Shown here: one piece after another, positions 7,876-14,677 of the stretch | How positions within the stretch are numbered: position 1 is the stretch's first letter | Layout of the letters: every line of letters begins with the position of its first letter | From: Lentzea nigeriaca | GTDB lineage: Bacteria > Actinomycetota > Actinomycetes > Mycobacteriales > Pseudonocardiaceae | Length of the DNA stretch: 64,000 nucleotides | Assembly (NCBI RefSeq): GCF_016907955.1 | Contig: NZ_JAFBCX010000001.1 | Coordinates: 1,426,001 to 1,490,000 of the forward strand | Reading direction: 5' to 3' | Program-made: the position numbers and the translations under genes | The notes under the pieces: model-generated | Told to the model about the DNA's origin: nothing | Seen by the model: the letters and a program-made list of their open reading frames with translations, nothing else | The model's database searches: none

Positions 7876-9258
7876 TTACCGAAAGAGGGAACGAAGCTTG
7901 CGCTTGTCGACCTTTCCCACCTTGGTCAGAGGGAGTTGAGGCACGATCGTGACGCCCCTGGGCTCGTAAAGCTCACCCAGTTCGGCGACGACCGAATCTC
8001 GAATCTTGTCGACATCGACATCCTGTCCGTCGGTGACGAGGAACAGGTGCACCACCTCGCCGAGGGCTTCGTCCGGCTTCCCGACCGCCGCTGCCTGGCG
8101 GATGCCGGGAAGCGTGACGAGGAAGTCGTCGAGCAGGCGCGAGTACACGTTGTCCGAGGTGCGGCCGGTGACGATGACGTCCTTGCTGCGGTCGTTGAGG
8201 TAAAGGTAGCCGTCGTCGTCGATGTAACCCATGTCGCCGGTGTTAAACCAGCCGTCGCTCGTCTCGCGCAGCGGCGGTTCGCCCCAGTAGCCCTCCATGA
8301 CGGACGGGCCGCGCACCCACACGTCGCCGGCGCGGATCTCGACCTCCAGCGCGGGGTTGGGCTTGCCGACCGTGCGCAGGGTTTCCGGGCGGTCGAGGTC
8401 GATCTGGGCTGCGGGCATGAGCGAGATGGCGTGGGCCTCGGTCATGCCGTAGCCCTGGTTGACGACGCGGCCCCACTTCTCGATCGCCTGCCGCAACCGC
8501 TTCGGGGCGAGCGGGGACCCGCCGACGATGACGGCACCGAACTGCGGGCCTGGGCAGTCCGGGTGGTCGAGGATCTCGTACATCATCGGTGGCACGAAGA
8601 TCGTCGCGTTGATCTGTTCCTCGCGGGCCTGCCGCACGAAGGTGTCCGCGTCGAAGGTCGACGGGCCCAGCACGAGCTTCGACCCGGTGAGCAGGGCGAT
8701 CTGCGTCGCCGAGGCGCCGCTGCCGTGGGTGATCAGGGTGTTGCAGAGCCAGTTCAACGGCGGCAGGCTCGCCCGCGGGTCCGCGGCGCCGGTCTTGTCG
8801 GGGCGGTGCACCGCGAGCTTCGGCAGTCCCGTGGTGCCACCGGTGTAGGCGACGGTGGCGTAGTCCGGGGCCGGGGTGCGTTCGACGGGGTCGCCGGGGA
8901 GGTCCTGGAGGTGCCAGCCGTCGATCCGTGTGCTGAACGTCGGATCGACCACGACGGCGGCGACCTCGGCGCGGGCGATGAGGGCGGCGAGCTCGGACGG
9001 GCCCGGCTCCGGCGGCACGAACACCAGGCGGCCGCCGAGCAGGTGAACGGCCAGGTTCAACAGGACGGCCTCGGGGGTGTTGCCGACGTACACCGCCACG
9101 CCGTCGCCGGGCCCGATGCCGCGCCGGGCGAGGCCGTCTGCCATGCGGAAGAGGAGGTCGCGGGCTTGGGAGCGGGTGAGCCTGGTGTCGCCACCGACCA
9201 GTGCCTCGCGCTCGCCGTCCGTGGAGAGCTGCTGCAGCACAAGATCCACGTAGGTCAT
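7876..9258 (-). CDS. Acyl-CoA synthetase / AMP-dependent ligase
   Basis: 460 residues from ATG 9258 (MTYVDLVLQQLS). It contains the ANL-family signatures: YTGGTTGLPK (phosphate loop), GYGMTEAH, WFNTGDMGYIDDDGYLYL and a C-terminal K in LTKVGKVDKRKL that would serve as the adenylation lysine. It probably activates a carboxylic acid to its CoA thioester via an acyl-adenylate in the cytoplasm. It heads an operon with the TetR gene. Its start lies only 36 bases from the divergent lnt start, so promoters overlap. The acid substrate cannot be read from the sequence. Confidence 0.9.
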   Translation of the reverse strand: MTYVDLVLQQLSTDGEREALVGGDTRLTRSQARDLLFRMADGLARRGIGPGDGVAVYVGNTPEAVLLNLAVHLLGGRLVFVPPEPGPSELAALIARAEVAAVVVDPTFSTRIDGWHLQDLPGDPVERTPAPDYATVAYTGGTTGLPKLAVHRPDKTGAADPRASLPPLNWLCNTLITHGSGASATQIALLTGSKLVLGPSTFDADTFVRQAREEQINATIFVPPMMYEILDHPDCPGPQFGAVIVGGSPLAPKRLRQAIEKWGRVVNQGYGMTEAHAISLMPAAQIDLDRPETLRTVGKPNPALEVEIRAGDVWVRGPSVMEGYWGEPPLRETSDGWFNTGDMGYIDDDGYLYLNDRSKDVIVTGRTSDNVYSRLLDDFLVTLPGIRQAAAVGKPDEALGEVVHLFLVTDGQDVDVDKIRDSVVAELGELYEPRGVTIVPQLPLTKVGKVDKRKLRSLFR

Positions 9259-9294
9259 ACGTCCTGTGTACTCCGCGCCTCGTAGGCTGATCGG

Positions 9295-10842
9295 GTGGTT
9301 GCACCCTCCGTCGCGTCCGAATCGCCGGAATTGCCCGCCCGCAGGCAGCGTCTGAGCGGTCCGGTGCTGGTGCGCGCGGCCCTCGCCGTCGCCGGTGGTG
9401 TGCTGACCTACCTGAGCTTTCCGCCGCGGCCGCTGTGGTTTCTCGCGCCGGTCGGCTTCGCGTTGCTGGCCGCTGTGATCTTCAACCGGCGGGCGCGTGC
9501 GGGCTTCGGCTACGGCGTGCTGTTCGGGCTCGGGTTCATGGTGCCGCTGCTGCGGTGGACCGGGGAGTTCGTCGGGCTGATCGCGTGGCTGCCGCTGGCG
9601 CTGGCGTGCGCGTTGATGATCTCCATCGGCACGACCGCGATGGCCGCGATCTCGCGGGTGCCCGGCTGGCCGGTGTGGGCGGCGTGCCTGTGGGTGGCGG
9701 TCGAGGCGTTGCGCGCGGTGTTCCCGTTCGGCGGCTTCACCTGGGGCAAGATCGCGTTCGGGCAGCCGGAGGGCTGGTACCTGCCGCTCGCGTCGGTGGG
9801 CGGCGCTCCGCTCGTGTCGTTCGCGGTGGTGCTGACCGGGTTCGGGCTGTTCTGGCTCTGGCGGAACTGGAAGCTCGGCGTGCCGCTGGTCGTGGTGCCG
9901 CTGCTGATCGGGTTCGCGGTGCCGGTCGGCGTGGACGCCTCCGCCGGGACCGTCACCGTCGCCGCGATCCAGGGCAACGTGCCGCGCGCCGGGCTCGACT
10001 TCAACGCCCAGCGCCGCGCGGTGCTCGACAACCACGCCCGCCGGACCATGCAGCTGGCCGCCGACGTGGCCGCCGGCAAGGTGCAACAGCCGGACATCGT
10101 GATCTGGCCGGAGAACTCGTCCGACATCGACCCGTTCCGCAACGCCGACGCGGCCGCCGTGATCAACGCTGCCGCGGACGCGATCAAGGCGCCGATCGCG
10201 GTGGGCGCCGTGGTGGTCGATCGGGGCGACGGGCTGCCGCGCAACACGGTGGTGCTGTGGGAGCCGGGCAAGGGGGCGACCGACAGGTACACGAAGCGCA
10301 AGCTGCAGCCGTTCGGCGAGACGATGCCGTGGCGGTCGTTCTTCCGGCTGTTCACGTCCACCGTGGACCGTGCGGGCGTGTTCCAGCCTGGTTCGGACCC
10401 GGACGGTTTCGTCATGGGGCCCGCGAAGGTCGCGATTGACACGTGTTACGAAGTGGCGTTCGACTCAGTGGTCCGCGACTCCGTGACGACCGGCGCGACG
10501 ATCATCGCGATCCCGACGAACAACGCCACGTTCGGCTTCACGGAGATGACCTACCAGCAGCTTTCCATGTCACGGGTGCGTGCCGTGGAGCACGGGCGGG
10601 TGGTGGTCGTGGCGGCCACTTCGGGGGTCAGCGCCCTCGTCCAGCCCGACGGTTCCGTCACTCGGAAGACTGGGCTTTTCGAGCCGGGAGCCCTGGTCGC
10701 GACAGTGCCGCTGCGGTCACAGACTACGCTGGCCACTTGGCTAGGAGCCTGGCCCGAGTGGGTGCTGACCGCTGCGGGCCTTGTGGCGTTGGCGTATGCC
10801 TTCACACGACGACGGAAGGACTCGAATGGCGCAGCAGCCTGA
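9295..10842 (+). CDS. lnt: Apolipoprotein N-acyltransferase
   Basis: 515 residues from GTG 9295. The first half is made of hydrophobic helices; the second half is a nitrilase-like domain facing outward. The catalytic triad expected for Lnt is visible: Glu273 in WPENSSD, Lys336 within KRKLQPFGE, and Cys384 in DTCYEVAF. It N-acylates the lipid-modified cysteine of lipoproteins in the cytoplasmic membrane. The end of the gene overlaps ppm1 by 17 bases; in mycobacteria the two functions are fused in one protein (Ppm1), so the layout here is the unfused form. A TAGGCT box at about 9283 suggests a leaderless or near-leaderless transcript. Confidence 0.95.
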   Translation: MVAPSVASESPELPARRQRLSGPVLVRAALAVAGGVLTYLSFPPRPLWFLAPVGFALLAAVIFNRRARAGFGYGVLFGLGFMVPLLRWTGEFVGLIAWLPLALACALMISIGTTAMAAISRVPGWPVWAACLWVAVEALRAVFPFGGFTWGKIAFGQPEGWYLPLASVGGAPLVSFAVVLTGFGLFWLWRNWKLGVPLVVVPLLIGFAVPVGVDASAGTVTVAAIQGNVPRAGLDFNAQRRAVLDNHARRTMQLAADVAAGKVQQPDIVIWPENSSDIDPFRNADAAAVINAAADAIKAPIAVGAVVVDRGDGLPRNTVVLWEPGKGATDRYTKRKLQPFGETMPWRSFFRLFTSTVDRAGVFQPGSDPDGFVMGPAKVAIDTCYEVAFDSVVRDSVTTGATIIAIPTNNATFGFTEMTYQQLSMSRVRAVEHGRVVVVAATSGVSALVQPDGSVTRKTGLFEPGALVATVPLRSQTTLATWLGAWPEWVLTAAGLVALAYAFTRRRKDSNGAAA

Positions 10843-11593
10843 CCAGGAACTCGGGCAGGTGCTGGTGGTGATCCCGACCTACAACGAGCGGGACAACATC
10901 GGAAAGATCGTCAAGAGACTGCACACGGCACTGCCCGACGTGCACGTGCTGGTGGTCGACGACGGCAGCCCCGATGGCACCGGCCAGCTCGCCGACGAGA
11001 TGGCGGCCGCCGACGAGCGCGTCCACGTGATGCACCGCACCGAGAAGGCCGGCCTGGGTGCCGCGTACGTCGCGGGCTTCCAGTGGGCGCTGGAGCGCGA
11101 CTACGGCGTTGTGTGCGAAATGGACGCTGACGGTTCGCACGCCCCGGAGCAGCTGCACCGGCTGCTGGACGCGCTGCCGCAGGCCGACCTCGTGCTCGGC
11201 TCGCGCTGGGTCCCCGGCGGTGAGGTCGTGAACTGGCCCGCGAAGCGCAAGTTCCTGTCGCTGGGCGGTTCGCTGTACTCGCGGCTCGCCCTGGGTGCTT
11301 CGATCCGCGACATGACGGGCGGCTACCGGGCGTTCCGCGCGGACACCCTGCGCAAGCTGAACCTCGTGTCGGTCGCGTCCGCCGGGTACTGCTTCCAGAT
11401 CGACCTGCTGTGGCGGACGCTGGAGCTCGGCTTCCGTGTGCGCGAGGTGCCGATCACGTTCCTGGAGCGCGAGTTCGGCGAGTCGAAGATGAGCGGCAAC
11501 ATCGTCCGCGAGGCGCTGATCCGCGTGACGAAGTGGGGCCTGCGCCGCCGCGGCACGCAGCTCAAGGAGCTGTTCTCCGGCAAGAAGAAGTAG
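10826..11593 (+). CDS. ppm1: Polyprenol monophosphomannose synthase
   Basis: 255 residues, GT2 family. [12 protein letters not shown] and [12 protein letters not shown] form the nucleotide-sugar-binding region; [13 protein letters not shown] carries the metal-binding Dx[10 protein letters not shown] and GGYRAFRAD follow as in DPM-type synthases. It transfers mannose from GDP-mannose to polyprenol phosphate, the donor for lipoglycans and O-mannosylated proteins. ATG 10826 has GGAAGGA just upstream and lies inside the end of lnt, implying coupling. No C-terminal membrane segment is present, so membrane association would rely on Lnt or the lipid substrate. A hairpin terminator follows. Confidence 0.94.
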   Translation: MAQQPDQELGQVLVVIPTYNERDNIGKIVKRLHTALPDVHVLVVDDGSPDGTGQLADEMAAADERVHVMHRTEKAGLGAAYVAGFQWALERDYGVVCEMDADGSHAPEQLHRLLDALPQADLVLGSRWVPGGEVVNWPAKRKFLSLGGSLYSRLALGASIRDMTGGYRAFRADTLRKLNLVSVASAGYCFQIDLLWRTLELGFRVREVPITFLEREFGESKMSGNIVREALIRVTKWGLRRRGTQLKELFSGKKK

Positions 11594-11602
11594 CACCGTC
11601 CA

Positions 11603-11632
11603 CCTCGGACCGTCCACATGGGCGGTCCGAGG
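11603..11632 (+). terminator. Hairpin terminator after ppm1
   Basis: A perfect 10-bp stem, CCTCGGACCG (11603-11612) with CGGTCCGAGG (11623-11632), and a 10-base loop, beginning nine bases after the ppm1 stop. There is no U-tract, as is common in high-GC actinomycetes. Confidence 0.75.
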
Positions 11633-11653
11633 CGCATTCCTGGGGGGAATGAA

Positions 11654-12640
11654 GTGGAACAACGGACGCTGGCCGACGGCGGCTCAGGACTCGGCGTGAG
11701 CGCGCTGTGCCTGGGCACCATGTACTTCGGCACGACGGTCGACGAGGAGCGGGCGTTCGCCGTCCTCGACCGGTTCGCCGAGGCGGGCGGCACGTTCATC
11801 GACACCGCCAACACCTACTCGTTCTGGGTGGCCGGCGGCACCGGTGTGGAGAGCGAGGAGCTGCTGGGGCGGTGGCTCGCGTCCCGCGGGATCCGCGACC
11901 GGGTCGTGCTGGCCACCAAGGTAGGCGCGCTGCCCGACCCGCCGGGCGCGTCGTGGCCCGAGCACGCGGAAGGCTTGACCCGCGAGGTCGTGCGGGCGCA
12001 GGCGGAGGCGAGCCTGCGCCGTCTCGGCACCGACCACCTCGACGTGTACTACGCCCACATCGAGGACCGCCGCACGCCGCTGCACGACACCGTGGCCACG
12101 TTCGCGTCGCTGGTGACCGACGGCCTGGTCCGTGTGACGGGCCTCAGCAACCATGCGGCGTGGCGGGTCGCCCAGGCGCGGGAGATCGCGAGGGCCGAGG
12201 GGCTGCCGGGGTTCACCTGCGTCCAGCAACGCCACACCTACCTGCGGCCGCGGCCTGGTGCGGGCTTCGGCGCCAACCCGCACATCAGCGACGAGATGCT
12301 CGACTACGCCCTGTCCGAACCCGACCTGACGGTGCTCGGCTACTCGGTGCTGCTGTCCGGCGCCTACACCAGGCCCGACCGGCCGTTGCCCGAGCAGTAC
12401 GACCACGAGGACAGCGGGCGGCGGCTCGCCGTGCTGGCCGACGTGGCCCGTGAGCTGGGCGCGACGCCGAACCAGGTGGTCCTCGCGTGGCTGATGGGCG
12501 GCGATCCGCCGGTGCTGCCGGTGCTCGGCGTCAGTTCCGTGAGCCAGCTCGACGAGTGCCTCGGCGCGCTCGACCTGGTGCTGGACGACGAACTGCGCCA
12601 GCGCCTCGACAACGCGCCCGCACCCATCCCCGCGAGCTGA
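11654..12640 (+). CDS. Aldo/keto reductase
   Basis: 328 residues from GTG 11654 (MEQRTLADGGSGLGVSALCLG). AKR features: FIDTANTYSFWVAGG with the catalytic Asp and Tyr, TKVGA, the HLDVYYAHIEDR segment with His, and the C-terminal NADP(H)-site stretch VLPVLGVSSVSQLDE. It probably reduces or oxidises a small carbonyl or sugar substrate in the cytoplasm. The GTG is preceded by a purine-rich GGGGGGAATGAA. The ppm1 terminator hairpin lies between it and the upstream gene, so it is likely a separate unit. Confidence 0.88.
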   Translation: MEQRTLADGGSGLGVSALCLGTMYFGTTVDEERAFAVLDRFAEAGGTFIDTANTYSFWVAGGTGVESEELLGRWLASRGIRDRVVLATKVGALPDPPGASWPEHAEGLTREVVRAQAEASLRRLGTDHLDVYYAHIEDRRTPLHDTVATFASLVTDGLVRVTGLSNHAAWRVAQAREIARAEGLPGFTCVQQRHTYLRPRPGAGFGANPHISDEMLDYALSEPDLTVLGYSVLLSGAYTRPDRPLPEQYDHEDSGRRLAVLADVARELGATPNQVVLAWLMGGDPPVLPVLGVSSVSQLDECLGALDLVLDDELRQRLDNAPAPIPAS

Positions 12641-12654
12641 CTTCCGCGCACATA

Positions 12655-12667
12655 CGATTCAAAATCG
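12655..12667. promoter_or_regulatory. Palindromic operator upstream of the B12-binding MerR gene
   Basis: CGATTCAAAATCG, a 5-3-5 palindrome, begins 31 bases before the regulator start and overlaps a TACGAT -10-like box (12653-12658). The identical 13-mer in reverse orientation lies at 13455-13467 in the next promoter, the strongest sign that it is a specific site. Probably bound by the regulator itself (inference). Confidence 0.65.
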
Positions 12668-12685
12668 ATGCGCTGGAGGTGGGCT

Positions 12686-13474
12686 GTGGAGTGGAGTGCC
12701 GGCGCGGTCGCGCGGATGCTCGGCATCTCGCCCACGACCCTGCGCACGTGGGACCGGCGGTACGGTCTCGGGCCCAGCACGCGGCACGAGGGCAAGCACC
12801 GCCGCTACAGCGAGGACGACGTCGAGCGGCTGAAGCGCATGGTCGAGCTGACCGGGTCCGGCGTGGCGCCCGCGTCGGCCGCCGCCTCGGTGATGCCGTC
12901 CGGCGACCTGGACTTCGAGGCCGCCGCCGACCTGCTCGACGCGGCACGGATGCGCCGGGTCGCCGTCGGCCTGATCGCCCGGCACGGCGTCGTGCACACC
13001 TGGGACGCGGTGCTGATGCCGTTCCTGGTCGCGCTGGGCGACCGGATCTCGTCGACCGCCTGCGGTGTCGAGGTCGAGCACGTGGCGAGCGGCAGCATCT
13101 CCGACGCGATGCGGGTGTCCGGGGTGGCGTTGGGGGAGCCGTCGGTGGTGCTGGCGTGCGCGCCGGACGAGCAGCACAGCCTGCCGTTGGACGTGCTGGC
13201 GGCCGCGCTCGCCGAGAAGGGATGCGTGTCCCGCAACCTCGGAGCCCGTGTGCCCGCCGTCGCGCTGGTGAGCGCGGCGAATCGGCTGGAGCCGCGGGTC
13301 GTGTTCGTGTGGGCGCACGTCCGGGTGTACGCGGAGCAGGTGCCGCTGGCGGACCTGGGAGACGTTCCGGTGCTGGTCGGAGGGCCGGGGTGGGACGGCA
13401 TGCCGTTGCCGGAGGGCGTTGAGCGGGTGGCCACGCTCGGCGCTGCCGTTGAAACGATTTTGAATCGAATCTAG
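12686..13474 (+). CDS. MerR-family regulator with cobalamin-binding domain (CarH/LitR-like)
   Basis: 262 residues. An N-terminal MerR helix-turn-helix (about 1-65, ARMLGISPTTLRTWDRRYGL) is followed by a four-helix segment (about 70-150) with Glu131-His132 in VEVEHVASGSI, and a Rossmann-like B12 domain. The latter has His164 in DEQHSLPLD, the position of the cobalt ligand in CarH-type photoreceptors, and GG in VGGPGWDG. The family uses adenosylcobalamin as a light sensor and represses in the dark. Light sensing here is inferred from these residues. GTG 12686 is chosen over ATG 12668 because GGAGG (12675-12679) is correctly spaced. Identical operators precede this gene and the next promoter. 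Confidence 0.88.
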   Translation: MEWSAGAVARMLGISPTTLRTWDRRYGLGPSTRHEGKHRRYSEDDVERLKRMVELTGSGVAPASAAASVMPSGDLDFEAAADLLDAARMRRVAVGLIARHGVVHTWDAVLMPFLVALGDRISSTACGVEVEHVASGSISDAMRVSGVALGEPSVVLACAPDEQHSLPLDVLAAALAEKGCVSRNLGARVPAVALVSAANRLEPRVVFVWAHVRVYAEQVPLADLGDVPVLVGGPGWDGMPLPEGVERVATLGAAVETILNRI

Positions 13475-13483
13475 ACTCTGGGT
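13449..13483 (+). promoter_or_regulatory. Promoter with operator in its spacer, driving the tspO unit
   Basis: -35 TTGAAA (13449-13454), a 17-base spacer and -10 TAGACT (13472-13477) put the predicted start of transcription at about 13484, the A of the next ATG, so the mRNA should be leaderless. The spacer contains CGATTTTGAATCG (13455-13467), the exact reverse complement of the operator at 12655-12667. Binding there would block polymerase. The promoter overlaps the last codons of the regulator. Confidence 0.75.
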
Positions 13484-13780
13484 ATGAGCCTCGCCGACCG
13501 CATGATCCGCCTGCTGTGGGCGGTCGGTGGCGAGGACGTGGCCGAGCGGGTCCTGACCGCTCACTGGCGCGTGCTGCCGTCCGACGATCCCGCGGGACGT
13601 GCCCTGCGCGGGCGGTTGGTCGAGGCGCTGCGGCGGGAGGTGCCCGGCCGGTCCGACGAGATCCGCCAGGCCGTGCTGGCCGACGAACTGTCCCTGCTCG
13701 ACGACGCCGAACGCGCCGCGCCGAGCCGCGCCACGGTGCTCGCCATCATCAGCGCCCTGCCTGCCGGGAGTTCCTCATGA
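13484..13780 (+). CDS. Small helical protein of unknown function, coupled to tspO
   Basis: 98 residues, no signal or membrane segment, rich in Arg, Ala and Leu, mostly predicted helical (MSLADRMIRLLWAVGGEDVA). I do not recognise a family. It is expressed from the operator-containing promoter and its stop overlaps the tspO start (ATGA at 13777-13780), so it is very likely translated with TspO and may act with it in a light/B12-regulated response. Confidence 0.75.
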   Translation: MSLADRMIRLLWAVGGEDVAERVLTAHWRVLPSDDPAGRALRGRLVEALRREVPGRSDEIRQAVLADELSLLDDAERAAPSRATVLAIISALPAGSSS

Positions 13781-14253
13781 CCGCGTTGCCGTTGCGCCAT
13801 CACCCCGTGCGGGTGCTGTTGGTGTTCGTCGCGGCGGTGGTCGTGGCCGCCGTCGTCGGGTCGTTGTTCTCGGTGTCGGCGGGAGCCGAGTACCTGGCGC
13901 TGCGCCGGCCGTCGTGGGCACCGCCGTCCTGGCTGTTCGGTCCGGTGTGGACGGCGCTGTACGGGCTGATCGCGGTGTCCGGCTGGCTGGCGTGGCGGCA
14001 CGGCGCCGCGCGGGGTGAGCTGACGCTGTTCGGGGTACAGCTCGTGCTGAACGCGGCGTGGACACCATTGTTCTTCGGCCTCGGCTGGTACGGGATCGCG
14101 TTCGCCGAGATCGTGGTGCTGTGGCTGACGATCGTCGCGCTGACCGTCGTGTTCTGGTGGCGAAGCAGGGCCGCCGCGCTGCTTCTCGTGCCTTACCTGG
14201 CGTGGGTGAGCTTCGCGGCGGCTCTCAACGTCTCGATCGCCACGCTCAATTGA
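13777..14253 (+). CDS. tspO: TspO/MBR (tryptophan-rich sensory) membrane protein
   Basis: 158 residues with five predicted membrane helices and the family's aromatic pattern: RRPSWAPPSWLFGPVWTALY in the first loop and helix 2, LVLNAAWTPLFFGLGW in helix 3, and YLAWVSFAAALNVSIATLN at the end. TspO proteins bind porphyrins and are linked to tetrapyrrole turnover and to stress or light responses. The ATGA overlap with the small upstream gene implies coupling. Control by the adjacent B12-binding regulator would fit a light-responsive role. A long hairpin follows. Confidence 0.93.
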   Translation: MTALPLRHHPVRVLLVFVAAVVVAAVVGSLFSVSAGAEYLALRRPSWAPPSWLFGPVWTALYGLIAVSGWLAWRHGAARGELTLFGVQLVLNAAWTPLFFGLGWYGIAFAEIVVLWLTIVALTVVFWWRSRAAALLLVPYLAWVSFAAALNVSIATLN

Positions 14254-14275
14254 CTCGTCGATCGCAGAGCCCCAC

Positions 14276-14322
14276 ATGAACGGCGCTTCTGCCCACCTGA
14301 CGTGGACAGAAGCGCCGTTCAT
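14276..14322. terminator. Long bidirectional hairpin between tspO and the ABM gene
   Basis: ATGAACGGCGCTTCTG (14276-14291) pairs perfectly with its reverse complement at 14307-14322, and CCAC/GTGG inside the loop extends the stem. It lies between convergent genes, 22 bases after the tspO stop, so it can terminate both transcripts. Confidence 0.85.
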
Positions 14323-14341
14323 CGTGTGCACGTCGCCACGC

Positions 14342-14626
14342 TCAACCGGCGGTGTTGGCCGGGATGAGCTCCCTGAGCACCTCCATGCCGGTGACCGACG
14401 GCGCCCCCGCCGGCTCCGGGCCGAGCACGCGGGCGAGGACGGGTCCGAGCACCTCGCGGAAGAAGCGGTCGGCGTGCTCCTTGGTCTCCCAGACGGCGAT
14501 GACGCGGAACTCACCGTCGACCTGGCAGGCGTAGCGGGCCCTGAGGCCGTCGGGGACGCCCGAGTTCAGCGCCTGGTCGAGCTGTTCGAGGGACTTGGTG
14601 GGCGGGGTCGCGATGGTGAGCCACAT
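14342..14626 (-). CDS. Small ABM-like (dimeric alpha-beta barrel) protein
   Basis: 94 residues. The pattern MWLTIATPPTKSLEQLDQAL, then YACQVDGEFRVIAVWETKEH and ADRFFREVLGPVL, is that of antibiotic-biosynthesis-monooxygenase-like or EthD-like dimeric barrels. Such proteins range from cofactor-free oxygenases to proteins of unknown role; no catalytic residues can be assigned here. It begins 52 bases downstream of the end of the large LuxR regulator on the same strand and may respond to it. Confidence 0.75.
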   Translation of the reverse strand: MWLTIATPPTKSLEQLDQALNSGVPDGLRARYACQVDGEFRVIAVWETKEHADRFFREVLGPVLARVLGPEPAGAPSVTGMEVLRELIPANTAG

Positions 14627-14677
14627 GGTGTTCCTCCCTGGGTTGGCCGTGGCTCAAACCTAGGAAGTTCGCGCTGG

